A stretch of 64,000 bases of DNA from Zoroaster sp. YZ-2022 (taxonomy: Eukaryota; Echinodermata; Asteroidea; Forcipulatida; Zoroasteridae), in assembly GCA_029582265.1 (NCBI GenBank), contig CM055817.1, forward strand, positions 25,115,163 to 25,179,162. Reading direction: 5' to 3'. The notes beneath the pieces were generated by a model. That model had not been told where the DNA came from. It worked only from the letters and a program-made list of their open reading frames with translations, and made no database searches. The translations under genes and the position numbers were made by a program. Positions 24,020-35,757 of this stretch are shown in pieces (within the stretch, counting starts at the first letter, position 1; every line of letters begins with the position of its first letter).

Positions 24020-27000
24020 GTTGGTAGGTTTATTTTATCAGTCCCCTGCATCTATCAAGTGTCCATGCACAAATAACATAAAAACAACAAACTCTCTCAC
24101 TCAAACAAAACGGACACATTACAACTGTTTGAAAAGAACATCAATATAATGTCTTATCCAAAAATAAGACAGTAGACAACCCGGTTCCTCGGAACCATTA
24201 CATGCAACTGATGATTGCCAAGTGAGGCATGAAAGTTTAGCTACTGCTACTAAAAGGATCTGAAAAAATATCCTGTCTCTGTAAACATTCGCTTCGCCTT
24301 GTTGAATGGAACATTCCATCTTTCATTATTTGTTTAATATGGGGTAAATTAATGTTTCAATTTATATACACTGTGTTGAAAACAAACCAACTGTACGACT
24401 TATTTCACTGAAATAACATTACAAAGGAAAACTGTTTGACTATTTCTTCATTAAATTTAATATTACCATTCTCAAGAAAAGCAATCAAATTGGTATATTA
24501 TAATCCATATAAACACATTATTCTATATTTAAAGGTCTATGAAATGCAATTCTATGTAGACATATATTTTAGAAATTATACATACGTCTAGACACTCTAA
24601 AAACATCGAGTGTTAATTTTACGTAAAGTGAAGATAGAGTATACTGTTTAAATTAGTAAAAATGGTCATGCTTATACTTGACACAGGAGGGCGCTGTTTT
24701 GTGGAAACACAACAGGAACTCAATGTCACAGCAAGACTGAAGCTGCACAAAATCAAAAACAGTGGTTACTTCATAATGTTTACTTATTGATATCCAAATA
24801 TTCCGTTAGCAAGACAGCGCTGATCAACCATGATGCTGCATCTTATCCCGCTTTGACATTACTGATTTGCTCATGAATATGTGAACGCATTAGCATATGG
24901 ATCATAAAATGGCCAAAACGTGTAAAAGTTGTGCATTATGTTAAGTTCAAATATTCCTATTTCATAGACCATTGCAATTCATCAGTGTCTACTAAATACA
25001 ACATACAGCTCTATTGTTCCGTGTCACAGTGGATCTTTAAAACGCCATTTCAGTATAAAATGAGCAGATTGTTTATATTTGCTAGGACTTTGTAGTAATT
25101 GCTAAACGTAAGGATAACTATTACTTACTTAACCACTCGGTTAAAATTCCATATTCAGTCCCGTTCCGGAAAATCCAAGATGGCGGCGAGGATACAAGCA
25201 CGTGTAGAAAATGTCAGTAATGAACGTCGACTCGGCGTAAATATCTGGTTTCTTTTCCACAAAAAGGAGGTCGCAAAACCGTACATAAAATTTCTTTTGG
25301 TGAACACAAGCAGTGTCTATATTTATAGTCAATAATTGGGGTCTTTATGTAGACCAAAATAGTAGAAAAATTACTCCACACATGACGAAATCAAACTAGA
25401 ACTCTCGCTGTAAACGACCGCTCACTATCAAAGTTAGTCACCGAGTGTTAGGAAAAACGAAATCAAGCGCGTTGTGAGATATGCAAAAAATGTACCATGT
25501 CCACGGCTGTTGCATGTCGCGATAAAAAGGTATATGCTATTTTAAGTCACTACAGACTTATATATTATTAAAGGCACTTCGAGTGTATTTAAGTTTTAGC
25601 ACTGGATGTTATAACCAAATGATTAGTGCTGTAAGTATGTATAATGAGCAAGACAGTGGAGGAATGGCACGTATGTTCGCTTCAAAGAAGTATCAATTAC
25701 AACCTATCGCTAAACACGACACAAACACCACATAATTATGTGCGCAGCTGTCATTAAAACATTCACAGATCGAGTCCAAACGTAGTTTCTGACAAATTAA
25801 TGTTTTCAAAATTAGACTTAAAACCATCAATGCTATTAAAAACAATCAATAATGTTACTCGTACGTAAATTAGCTACAAAAGATAATCTGTTCATAATTG
25901 TAATTGTAATTTTTTAAACAAATTTATAGATATCTAATCACTGTCTCAAAGCATGCGAACCTTGGTTTTTATAATACATTACGTAATACATTACGTACAT
26001 TACTTAACACACACAACTGTTGGCTGTCAATCATCTAATGTTCGTTATTCGATGTATACTTAAATAAATTGTTTTTATTGTTTGTCAAATAATTGATCAC
26101 ATTTATCTTATCAAAGCTTAGTGCAATCTAACTATTATCTCTTTACGATACTGAAATATTTAAAACATTCATATTATGTATAGCGTATTTATTTAAATAA
26201 ACTAAAGAAAACCCATTCTAAAGTAGTGCTTGTTAATTAAGAAAACAATCTAACAATATCTCTTCACGATATATACTGAAACAATGAATACATTCATATA
26301 TGTATTTATTTATATGGGACACTCATTTAGTACATGACTGTGAATGTATACACACATTTTTTTTTTAATGATAGAATTAAAGTACTATGTCATCAAATTA
26401 TGTCCTTTTGTTTTATTATTGTGTTAACAAAAGAGTGTTAGACTAACACATTGATTGATAAACAATTAAACAATGTTTGCTTTACACAACACAAGCATAG
26501 CATCAATAAATACAATACAATTACGTGGCCTGTTTTTCAGGGCCTATTTTATAAACAAATATTCAAAGTTGAAAGTTAAGGACCGCAGGTCATGATATTG
26601 GACCAATTTTACAAAATCCATGAAAATGTATGGACCTCAAAGCGAATTGGGAAATATTATGCATCATTATATGAGGTTCGTCTGCGTTTCACATTATCGC
26701 GTCTTTATTTTGTCCACAAAGTTACTTAATTATAATCCGTGCGAAAGATTGATGTCAAAACAAAATAACCAACTCAAATTGAAACACACGCAGTGTGTGA
26801 AAGAAACCCTGCATAAAGGGGAAATAATCTATAATGATTGCAATATAAATCCCTGCGACGTGCCATGGCGCTGTTGTTGACAGTAGGTTTGTAAACAAAA
26901 TTTAATTACTCCGTTCATGCTCACCCCAAATTTCTCAAATTCCGTAAGTTCACTGTTGAGGTATCCCCAAATAGCATGGTTAATTCTCATTAGCCTGCTT

Positions 27001-28520
27001 TGAACCCTTGACCCAAAAAATCCTACTGCAAAAAGCATGGTCCCATAGGACCGTGTACAAATCCTGCATGGTCCCATAGGACCGTGTACAAATCCTAATG
27101 CCATCTGTCAACACACAAGGCCATTGACTTCGGCTCTGAGCGGCTTATCAAAAGCTATCAGTTACCCACTATGTTGTGGCAGACCATGAATCCAGACATG
27201 CTGGAACCATCAGCCAGAGGGTGAGAGATGTTTATTCCTATAACTGCTATGGGTACACATAATAGGGTATATTTTATGTCGATTTGGGGTAGGGGAAAAA
27301 GCGTTATCAGAACTAAAAGAAACATCAACCTAAAGGGCCCTTACATTTTTTTTGCTTCAAATTGTTGTCTAGGGTCTAGAGGACCTCTAGGCATCTGTTA
27401 AAACCATTGGCAGTTGGTAGTGTTCAACGCAACAGAAGTTATAGCGCCCATTCACACCTACTGTAAAATACAGCGCGATGCAACCGCGGTGTGAGTATAA
27501 GTGTCATGGCGCGTCGCAGGGATTTATCAGTATCTTCCAAAGTTGATTCTCTTTCGAATATTTGGTTTTTATAATACCTCATACATAGATGTTGTCTTGT
27601 GATTGGTTGAGAGCGTGTCACATGTCACATGTCGCATTCGCCATGTTTACTGTAATGCCAAGCAACTTTACCATACGTTTTGAGTGCTCCCCCACTTTAT
27701 TGCAGTGTTCCCCCTCCCCCGATTCGAGATCCTGGATCCGCCCACTAAGGTGACAGGCGTGGACCACCAACCCGACTAGAACTAACATAACGCAACTACG
27801 AAAGGGATATAAATATGCAATATGTGTTGAAGTAGAAAACAAAATAAGAGAATTTATAAATATTAACAATCATTTGAGGGAGGAGAGTCAAAGTCTTGGT
27901 ACAACCAACAATCATTTGAGAAGCCCAGCCAGGCCCAGGCTACCTGGCCTCCTAATCTGTCTTTTGTGAGTCCTAATCCTGTAACAATACAATACCTGAA
28001 AATTAAACTAACAAGGGCTTCTAGAGTGCCCAGCCCAGCCAAGTAGAGCTCATTATATTGGCTGCTGAGGTGTCAGTCAAGTCTGTGTTAACAATAAGAG
28101 CTATTTGAGATCTATTAATTAGTAAACGGTCTTTTGTGCTCAACAAGATGATTATTTAGGCCTGCCGGCCTGGGCAAAGCCTGAGCCTGGCTGGGCTTCT
28201 CAAATGCTTGGCTGTACCAGGACTTTGACCCTCATCCCTTAAATTACTCATAATGACCTAGGTCTACAAAGGAAAGAAAATAAATCGATAATTAAAACGA
28301 GCAGTGGCAACTGCAGTATGATCAGTATCTTTGCATCATAGCGTAATACAATTGAACACAACGTATATAAATAAAGCGTGCGTAACTGTTGTTAAGTGTC
28401 GTTGTTACGCCGCTGTCGATAGACAACATAGGTGTTAGTGTCAGTTTTGCAGTGTATTGGTTTTTAGCTAGACCAGCATTTATTACGCAAGTTGCATACA
28501 CGCCTTAACTAACCACTCAC
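24020..28520. other. Long gene-poor stretch
   Basis: No exon or recognised family. A 33-bp doublet with an inner GGTCC/GGACC inverted repeat lies at about 27,036-27,101, and a single end of the GGCGGATCC family near 27,735. A GGTCTATGAAAT motif occurs in opposite orientation near 24,536 and 24,957, perhaps the ends of a diverged MITE. Confidence 0.5.
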
Positions 28521-28733
28521 CATGCGACCAAGAACCCATACTAATGTAGGTAATCCCTTGTGCAGGGCCTGGTGCACTCATAATGGGGTCGAGACTTCCA
28601 TCTGTGCCTACCGTTGTCTCACCGTTCGTGTATCTTATCCAGAAGCTTGGAGAAGATCCAAAATCAATCCCTGGACCCTTTGAGAGTACATCTACCTGAT
28701 CCTTTGCAATGATCATATGTTCTGGCCGCAGTG
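28521..28733 (-). CDS. Exon encoding half of a FAMeT-like (Methyltransf_FA) domain
   Basis: After TTTTTCAG the reading enters in phase 1 and continues through SPSFWIRYTNGETTVGTDG, SLDPIMSAPGP and ITYISMGSWSHG. FWI.Y..G...VG..G...P and a closing G.W..GEW are hallmarks of the farnesoic acid O-methyltransferase-like domain, found in many secreted invertebrate proteins and not proof of methyltransferase activity. The exon probably ends CATG|gtgagt in phase 1. Alternatively it reads through to GEWLVKACMQLA and a TAA at 28,483, which overlaps AATAAA, making it terminal. The N-terminal half of the domain should lie in an upstream exon. It may belong to the same gene as the minus-strand exons at 34,979 and 41,479. 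Confidence 0.75.
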
Positions 28734-28958
28734 CTGAAAAATGTAATAATAACTTTTCACACTGAAATTATGTAACCTGTTTTCACAAAATGAGAGTAAA
28801 GACACATTTTACAAAATTTTGATTTGTGTATTTCCAAATGATTTAAATTCAGGAAAGATTTACAAGTTCCAACTTATCGTGGGGACAACGGTTCACATAA
28901 TATTGGTGTAATTATATCTCATATCAATTACTAGCGTCAGATGCATTACTGTATTTAA

Positions 28959-29643
28959 AGGGGGACTGATATCCTTTACTTAAGGCGTTTTTTAATAAAA
29001 TATTGTTTTTGAGACCCACCTGTGTCTATTTAATCATTGATTTCTGAGTACAAGTATTTTAAAACAATGTTTGAAGTATTTGGGGAGGCAACCCCGCCCC
29101 ATGGTGGAAGCTTCATTTGCATAAGATATGTGACGTAAGGTCGGGAAGATACGATGTACATGATGTACATGTACATACATACGTTTCACACACGTAGCGT
29201 CGATTTCATTTCTTCCGTGATTTTTGTTTCCGGAACTAATAAAATGCCGGGAAGATGTGTTGCTGCAGGATGAAGCAACACCACCAAAGACGGTGTTAGC
29301 CTTCATCTGTTCCAAAGTGACCATAAATATCGCCGTATTTGGACGAGCAAAGTTCGACTGACAAGAGTAAAGTGGTAGGTCCATCGGCTCACACAGTTTT
29401 GTGCAGCGATCATTTTGAGCCGAGTTTTGAGCCGAATTTCTCTTCCCGACATGACGTCACGAACAGCTCCTCTGTGCAGGGCGGGAACAACTAGTAAAAG
29501 TGGGGGCATTTTTACAATGGTAAAATAACACTCTCAAAAACAATAAAAACACAAAACAAAAAATGTATTGATCTTTTACTGATATAAAATAATAAAACGA
29601 TCACATATTTAACTGTTTGATTTAAATCCACGACAGTCCCCCT
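28959..29643. mobile_element. TTAA-flanked 685-bp TIR element
   Basis: The 10-bp perfect inverted ends AGGGGGACTG and CAGTCCCCCT abut TTAA on both sides (28,955-28,958 and 29,644-29,647). A TTAA duplication is the signature of piggyBac-type insertion. It carries a dead THAP-domain segment on the plus strand, and a minus-strand ORF opposite that segment is a shadow. Confidence 0.8.
29244..29450 (+). pseudogene. THAP-domain pseudogene inside the TTAA element
   Basis: ATG at 29,244 opens MPGRCVAAG, then a TGA stands where the second zinc Cys is expected, then SNTTKDGVSLHLF and WTSKVRLTRVKW. After a further stop and frameshift, LCSDHFEPSF appears in another frame. M(P).C...GC....k...s.H.FP, W...v.R..W and CS.HF are the THAP (C2CH zinc finger) signature, a DNA-binding domain of P-element-like transposases and host factors. 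The stop and frameshift make it non-functional. Confidence 0.75.
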
Positions 29644-29647
29644 TTAA

Positions 29648-30408
29648 ACAAATTCCACAAAATATGTTTCATGCCGTATGTTTATACAGTAATACAGTTT
29701 TACATTAATTTTGAAAGACCAAGCCCAGTATAATACATGTAAGTTAAACTTTACCAGAAGTAAATTAGATACAGGTAAATCGCGCCGTGCATGAGCTGAT
29801 GAAGACATATAATGCGTTAGTCTGGTCCCCTGTCTTAATCCAATATCAAGGATATAGACGGGCTCCAGACGTACCGTTCAAGGGGTTTCATTGGATACGT
29901 TGTGCTGAAGATCTGACGTCACGCTTCGAGGCTCGCGAGCTAGCTACCAACCAAGGTAAAAGTTGAGCATCGGGAAAAACATGGCGGACGCACGGCCAGG
30001 ATCTGACGTTATTCACGCGCCTCTTGCTCAAAGCGTGACGTTGGATCTTCGGGCTAACAATGCAATCAAAGTGTGGGTGCGCGCCTAACAAGCTGCCACT
30101 CATAATAGCTCTCCAGTTAATTGTGTAAATATGTGTTTTGTACAACAGTTGTGTCCTCATTTTGATATCAGTGGATTTATTACAATACCAGGAAACTGCT
30201 GGACATTTTATGTGTGCTCTGGAACATTCTTGATGGAGTAATAAGTGGTTTTCACTGCTGGATTTCATCTGCCCCTGCCATGAGTTTTACTGCATAGAGA
30301 ACACCATGCGGGATCTTTACAACCATGTGCAGTCAACCATTGATGGATTATACAGTGGGTCTTAGTTTATTGCCCGCCTGCATTGAAAGAAGGCTCCTTG
30401 GCTAGACA
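29648..30408. other. Upstream flank of the LINE, possibly its 5' UTR
   Basis: No supported exon. It is more GC-rich (GCTCGCGAGCTAGC, ACATGGCGGACGCACGGCC near 29,930-30,000) than its surroundings and may contain the internal promoter of the LINE. The LINE 5' end cannot be fixed from a single copy. Confidence 0.4.
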
Positions 30409-30894
30409 ATGGATATGTGCATCCTGTTTATGCTCTGCCTGCTAACTGGACAATTGTGTTCCAATGACTTATCACTGGAGTGTAAGTATTCAGTACTACC
30501 TATGACTATTAAAGGGAAACAACAAAAATGCCATCATAGATTTCTGCATCGACCTGTTCCATATTATGATAATTCACCTGCCACTTTTCATTTGGAACTT
30601 CTGATATATGGCGACATAAACCCAAATCCAGGACCTGAGACTGTGACAAATTCAAACACAGGTACCACTTTGTCACATGTACGGGTAATTTCCTATACAC
30701 GTGACAAACTTATCAATATTCGCAATTCTTCTAATGTTAAAGCCACAACTCTGCCTAATTTGGTATGGACTCATGTAGTTTGTCTCGGGATAAATGCCAA
30801 TAAAACTCAAATACCGGTTTACCGACGAACGCACAGAGGTAAAAAGGGAGGTCGTCGTAGGATAAAGGCTATTCCTGTACAACCTGTGCACTGA
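30409..30894 (+). CDS. LINE N-terminal ORF with 2A-like GDINPNPGP motif
   Basis: A 161-residue ORF starting with a hydrophobic stretch (MDMCILFMLCLLTG). Residues 68-76 read GDINPNPGP, close to the ribosome-skipping 2A consensus D-V/I-E-x-NPGP but with Asn for Glu. 2A-like sequences are known near the N-termini of proteins of several APE-type non-LTR elements, where they are thought to release a signal-like leader. The tail is very basic (RTHRGKKGGRRRIK). The stop at 30,892-30,894 separates it from the endonuclease part in this copy; whether that is ancestral is unknown. Confidence 0.7.
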   Translation: MDMCILFMLCLLTGQLCSNDLSLECKYSVLPMTIKGKQQKCHHRFLHRPVPYYDNSPATFHLELLIYGDINPNPGPETVTNSNTGTTLSHVRVISYTRDKLINIRNSSNVKATTLPNLVWTHVVCLGINANKTQIPVYRRTHRGKKGGRRRIKAIPVQPVH

Positions 30895-31032
30895 TTTGTT
30901 CCAGCTCCTAAAATTTCCGTCATTGTTGGTCATCGCCCGTCTATCCATCGACATATACCACCAAAGGGGTCAGTTAGCAGGACATTGGTTACACCTCCAC
31001 ATAGTTTTTCTCTCAAGTCATCTGGATGCCAT

Positions 31033-34000
31033 TTGAAGTTCTGTACGATGAACGTCCGATCATTAAAAAACAAATCTGCTGATTTTATGGATTATGTTAG
31101 GCATGTTAGACCCAAAATTCAAATTCCTTGCTTCTGTACAAAACTCATATTGATTAAAGGGGCAAAAAATACCAAACTTTTTAAAAAAAGATTTAGAAAA
31201 ATTGATGAAACGGTTCAAAAGTTACAGATTTTTGAATATTTAATTTCAGGGGTCCTTCCTGAAAAAATGCAATGGAACTTTATTGTATGAGCGTGGCACC
31301 ATGAGTGAAATAAACTAAGTCCAAAGTGATTCTTATGTACTTTGTGTCATTTTTTGTGTCATTTTTAATCTCCAAAACCATTCATAACACAACACTGAAA
31401 TTTTAAATGTACAATATACAGGCAAGTCTTCTTTGAAATCCTGCGTGTGTGTGTACGTATCGCCGTGGTATTTCAGGATGTATTACTGCTTCCTGTGACA
31501 TGCCTAATTATGTATGTACAAGCAACGCAGACATCTTTGCGCTGACCGAGACCTGGTTAAAGGACATCGATTCTGCTCATCACCGATCTGAGGCAACTCC
31601 ATCAGGTTACAAGCTCGTAGATCATGCACGCGGGAATAGACGTGGTGGGGGTACTGCCCTCCTTCTACGTGACTCGATGGAGGTTAAAAAGGTTGCTGTG
31701 GCTGAAAAAACGTCCTTTGAATTCTCGGAGTGGCTCGTGGGGGTAGGGTCTCATCAATTGCGTGTCGTCGTCATTTATAGACCACCCTACTCAACCAACC
31801 ATCGAGTAACACTTAATTCTTTTTTACGCGAGTTTTCTGATTACCTTGAAACTGTTTTATTGTCTAGTGCGCCACTGATAATTACCGGTGATTTCAACAT
31901 TCATGTTGATGATGTTGAGAACCATGATGTGATATCATTTTCTGATTTATTAGAATAATTGAACCTTGAACAGTTTGTTGATCAACCCACTCATGTTTTA
32001 GGTCATACATTAGATTTAATCATTACTCGTAAGTCAGAGTCTATAATTGAAAGTAAACCTGCTATTGATTATTTATTTTCGGACCATTATTCCATTTTGT
32101 GTAAACTAAATTTAAACAAACCCGATCTATCTGTGAAAGAGGTTTCTTACAGAAAGATTAATTCTGTTGATATGGAAATGTTCAAAACTGACATTTTTTC
32201 ATCTGATTTGTGTAATGGAGATTTAGTCATGAGTACATCTGGTGATGTTGATCGTTTTGCCGCTTCATATAATAATATCCTTAGTTCCATTGGTCATCGT
32301 CATGCACCTGTTGTAAAAAAAATTATCATTGCTCGGCCTTGTGTTCCATGGTTTAACGATGAGATCAGAACGGCAAAAAAGTTGCGTAGGAAATTTGAAC
32401 GCAGATGGAGAGCAACTGGGCTTAAGCACGATTTTGACTTGTTTAAGTTGAATAGAAATAATGTTATCTTCTTGATGAATAGGGCACGTCGGGATTATTA
32501 TTCTAACCTGATTAACGAAAACAGCCATGATCAGCGGAAATTGTTTAGGGTGAGCAGGTCTCTGCTAAAGCTTGACAAGTATTTCTTGTTGCCTTCACAC
32601 ACGGACGACTTGACTCTTGCGAATGAGATGGGTAATTTTTTTGTTAATAACATTTCAAATATCAGGTTAAGATTGCGCAATGAGATCTGCTCACCTCGGC
32701 TAGTTGCCCCCTTACCCAGGCCATACCTTCATTAGTTGATGATGCCGATACATTAACTGTTTTTAGTCAACTTTCTGAAGACGATGTTCGTAATCTCATT
32801 TTAGGCTCAAGTGAGAAATGTTGTGTCCTTGACCCTATTCCTATGAGGTTACTTATTGGCTCCTTAGACGTACTTTTGCCTGTTATAACTAGTTTAGTTA
32901 ATTCATCCTTATGTATGGGTCACTTTCCAATATGCTGGAAATCAGCACTGGTTTTACCTTTGTTAAAAAAGCCTGGTCTTGATTTACAGATTGAAAATGT
33001 TAGGCCTGTCAGTAATCTGCAATTCATTTCTAAACTGGTGGAAAAGGCTGTGGCACTTCAACTTCAGTCACATTTATCCCTGAAAGGTTTATATCTGATT
33101 GCACAATCGGCTTATCGTAGGTATCATAGTACCGATACTGCTTTATTAAAGGTTAACAACGATCTTTTAATGGCTATGAATAAGCAATGTGTTACGTTAT
33201 TAGTTTTACTTGATTTAAGTTCAGCTTTTGATACCTTAAATCATCAAACTTTACTGAACACACTCCATTCTAAGTTTGGTATTGATGGGACTGCTCTCCT
33301 TTGGTTTAAATCTTATTTGTTTAACAGATCTCAGCAGGTCTCCATTCATGGCAAATTGTCTCAGAAATTTGACCTCGACGGGGGTGTACCCCAGGGTTCG
33401 TGTTTAGGTCCCTTGTTGTTCATTTTGTATACTAGTAGTTTGTTTGAAGTAATTGAAACTCAACTCCCAAATGTTCATTGCTATGCTGATGACACGCAAC
33501 TTTATCTTTCGTTTTGTCCAAATGCTGTATCAAGTCAGGCGTCGGCACTTTCTGCAATGGAGGGCTGTATACATGTTGTGCGCAAATGGATGCTTGGTAA
33601 TGGGTTAATGCTAAACGATGGTAAAACTGAATTTATTATCTTAGGCACTCGTCAAGAATTGGCTAAGGTTAATATTGATGGTATTAATGTTGGTTCGTCC
33701 AGGGTTTCCCCTACCCCCATTGTAAGGAATCTTGGTGCCTGGTTTGATGCAAACATGACAATGGCTACTCATATTACAAAAACTTGTGCTACTGCTTTTT
33801 ATTACTTACATAATATTAGACGTATCAGGAAGTACTTATCTAGGCAATGTACCAAAACATTAATTCATTCTTTCATTTCCAGCCGATTGGATTATTGTAA
33901 CAGTCTCCTTTATGGATTGCCTGATATTCAAATTAACCAGCTGCAACGTGTTCAAAATTCTTGCGCTAGATTGGTTTGTAATGCTTTAAAATACTGTCAT

Positions 34001-34345
34001 ATTACACCCTTGTTCATTGACTTACACTGGCTTCCGGTGAGGTTCAGGATTGATTTTAAAATTGTGTTAATAACTTCTAAGATTTTAAATGGTCTTGTTC
34101 CGTTATATTTATGCCAACTTATCAAAAAAAAATCTTCATCTCAATACAATCTTAGAAGTACCAGGGACGACATGCTCCTTAGTTACCCGGTGTGTCGGAC
34201 TAAAATCACGCTGGGTGACAGGGCATTTGAGTTTGCTGCACCCAAATTATGGAATGCTTTACCATTAAATATTCGGAAATCGACTAGTTTGACTGTTTTT
34301 AAACAATTACTAAAAACACATTTGTTTTGTATGGCATTCTATTGA
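31033..34345 (+). pseudogene. LINE ORF2: APE endonuclease plus reverse transcriptase, interrupted
   Basis: The start of the endonuclease (FCTMNVRSLKNKSADF) precedes the MITE. After it come ADIFALTETWL, GGGTALLLRD, VVIYRPPYS and ITGDFNIHVDD (catalytic APE motifs). An in-frame TAA at 31,956-31,958 follows, then reading resumes in the same frame to about 32,710 (LDLIITR, SDHYSILCKL). A shift to another frame then leads to the RT: LDLSSAFDTLNH, GVPQGSCLGPLLF, YADD at 33,482-33,493, and a C-terminal LHWLPVRFRIDFKI. The last 500 codons (32,843-34,345) are open, so the RT domain itself looks intact. It would reverse-transcribe its own mRNA at a nicked target if complete. Confidence 0.9.
31098..31506. 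mobile_element. 409-bp MITE inserted in the LINE endonuclease
   Basis: Begins TAGGCATGT and ends ACATGCCTA (9-bp perfect inverted ends), flanked by ATTATGT at 31,091-31,097 and 31,507-31,513 (7-bp target duplication). The endonuclease reading stops making sense at exactly these points. The interior is AT-rich and noncoding. The insertion postdates the LINE. Confidence 0.85.
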
Positions 34346-34679
34346 TATTGTTGTGATGTACTTTTATTGTAATCTTTTAAATATTTTTATTTGTATTGTA
34401 CATTTGTAATTGTAAATTTGTAATGCGCATTTGAACATCTCATTATGGAATTTGCGCAATATAAGTTAATAAATTATTATATAATTATTAATGCATTTGT
34501 ATTTGGCGTGTTTTATAGTTGGTGTGTATACCAACCCAACTCCAGCGATCATAGCCATAACAGACGTGCATAAAGTGTACGCACACCATTCCATTGACAT
34601 TGACAATAATGGACAAGATTAATTGGACCAATTATATCAGACCAAGGACCGTTGGAGTATCCGGAACCATTGATTTAAA

Positions 34680-34766
34680 AATATTAAATCAACAAACAAA
34701 ACAAAACAAACAAAACAAACAAAACAAAAACAAACAAAAACAAACAAAACAAACAAACAAACATTT
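34680..34766 (+). repeat. A/C-rich microsatellite (AAACA-type)
   Basis: Irregular CAAAACAAA repeats just downstream of the LINE. Confidence 0.8.
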
Positions 34767-34816
34767 TCATGTTTGGTTGGACTATTTGTTTGTTCAGATG
34801 CTTAGCTCGTATGTTT

Positions 34817-34849
34817 AACCATGGAGGTATATTTTATACCTCCATGGTT
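34817..34849. repeat. Perfect 15-bp-arm hairpin
   Basis: AACCATGGAGGTATA, a TTT loop, then the exact complement. No gene end is recognised beside it; it may be a transposon end or a cruciform. Confidence 0.8.
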
Positions 34850-34978
34850 TAACGCAGTTTACACCTTCGGACCCAGATGTGGACCTCCCTTTTACCACAA
34901 TTCCTGGATCCGCCGCTTTTAATACATTGAATTAGGATAATTATGTTTAAGCTGTTTAGGTTGTTGTGTTTAACTTAC

Positions 34979-35185
34979 CAATGCGGTTGTATGTGCCACT
35001 GATGTTGTGAAGATCCAACCACGTGATCCCAGAAGCGTTTACGGTACATTCTAGTCGCTGCAGTGACGGGGTAAATAATCGGCTTGCTGGATATCTCGTT
35101 GATGTGCCGCCATCGGTTGTGAACGTTGCAGTTTGTGGAGATTCATTACTAGCACACAGTGGACTGTGTTGTGTAGCAGCATTAT
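34979..35185 (-). CDS. Phase 1-1 exon with a conserved-looking Cys/Trp module
   Basis: The exon follows TTTCTCAG and ends CGCATTG|gtaagt, 207 nt, entering and leaving in phase 1. It encodes 68 whole codons including SPLCASNESPQTATFTTDGG, RLECTVNASG and ITWLDLHNISGTYNRI. Two Cys residues and several N-x-S/T sites (NES, NAS, NIS) fit an extracellular domain. The opposite-strand ORF is a shadow. It is in the same orientation and phase as the minus-strand exons at 41.5 and 28.5 kb. I do not recognise the domain. Confidence 0.65.
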
Positions 35186-35757
35186 CTGAGAAAAAGAGAA
35201 AACGTTGATACTGCTGTCAAAATTATTTCCTGGGGAACCCCCTCCCCCCCACAAAAAAAAAAAAAAAAAAAAAACCTGAAACCAATTACTTTGCCTCGAT
35301 TCAAATGAAACTGGCTTCTACTAAAACGGACAAACAAAAGACTATTCGATTAGAGAATAGGGGCGTTCTAGTTTTGACAAAGGGCATCGCAACATGTTTA
35401 CGGCAAATGTTTCTTTTTTAGTCAGTAGGTTGCCTGGTGAGGGATTATGTTTTCCCGATTATGTTCATAATTATGTACACATACTAAGGGAGTAGCGGAA
35501 CCAAATGTGGTGGTTGAGCAAACCGCTCTCATTTTGTACTTAACATTGGTCCGGTGGTCAACTTGAAATGTAGTCCTTAGACGGTACATTCACCAATCAT
35601 GTTATGGCTATCCCACTGACTGAACATAATTAATTAACGGCATCAATTAAGTTAAGTTCAGTTCGATTAGCAATTGTCTCCATTATTTTCATAAACGCAT
35701 AATTATAATACTACACATTATTTATTTTTTTGTCGACATAGGCTATGGAGGCGCATT

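Larger units (their letters stand above)
30409..34495 (+). mobile_element. L2/CR1-group non-LTR retrotransposon, degenerate
   Basis: In order: an ORF1-like leader with a 2A-like motif, an APE endonuclease segment, a linker, a full reverse transcriptase and a short 3' UTR ending TTTGCGCAATATAAGTTAAT with an AT-rich tail near 34,495. YADDTQLYLSF and the C-terminal LPLNIRKS..L..FK..LK motif place it with L2/CR1-like elements. It is dead: a 409-bp MITE sits in the endonuclease, an in-frame TAA lies at 31,956 and there is a frameshift near 32,710. It lies, on the opposite strand, between the minus-strand exons at 28.5 and 35.0 kb. The 5' boundary is uncertain. Confidence 0.9.

Noticed and set aside
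29034..29509. Minus-strand ORFs of 116 and 68 residues
   Set aside because: They are antisense shadows of the THAP pseudogene inside the TTAA element.
30673..30954. Minus-strand ORFs opposite the LINE leader
   Set aside because: Shadows of the LINE coding strand, without similarity.
35023..35208. Plus-strand 61-residue ORF
   Set aside because: The opposite strand has proper acceptor and donor sites in matching phase and an extracellular-type sequence, so the exon is on the minus strand.
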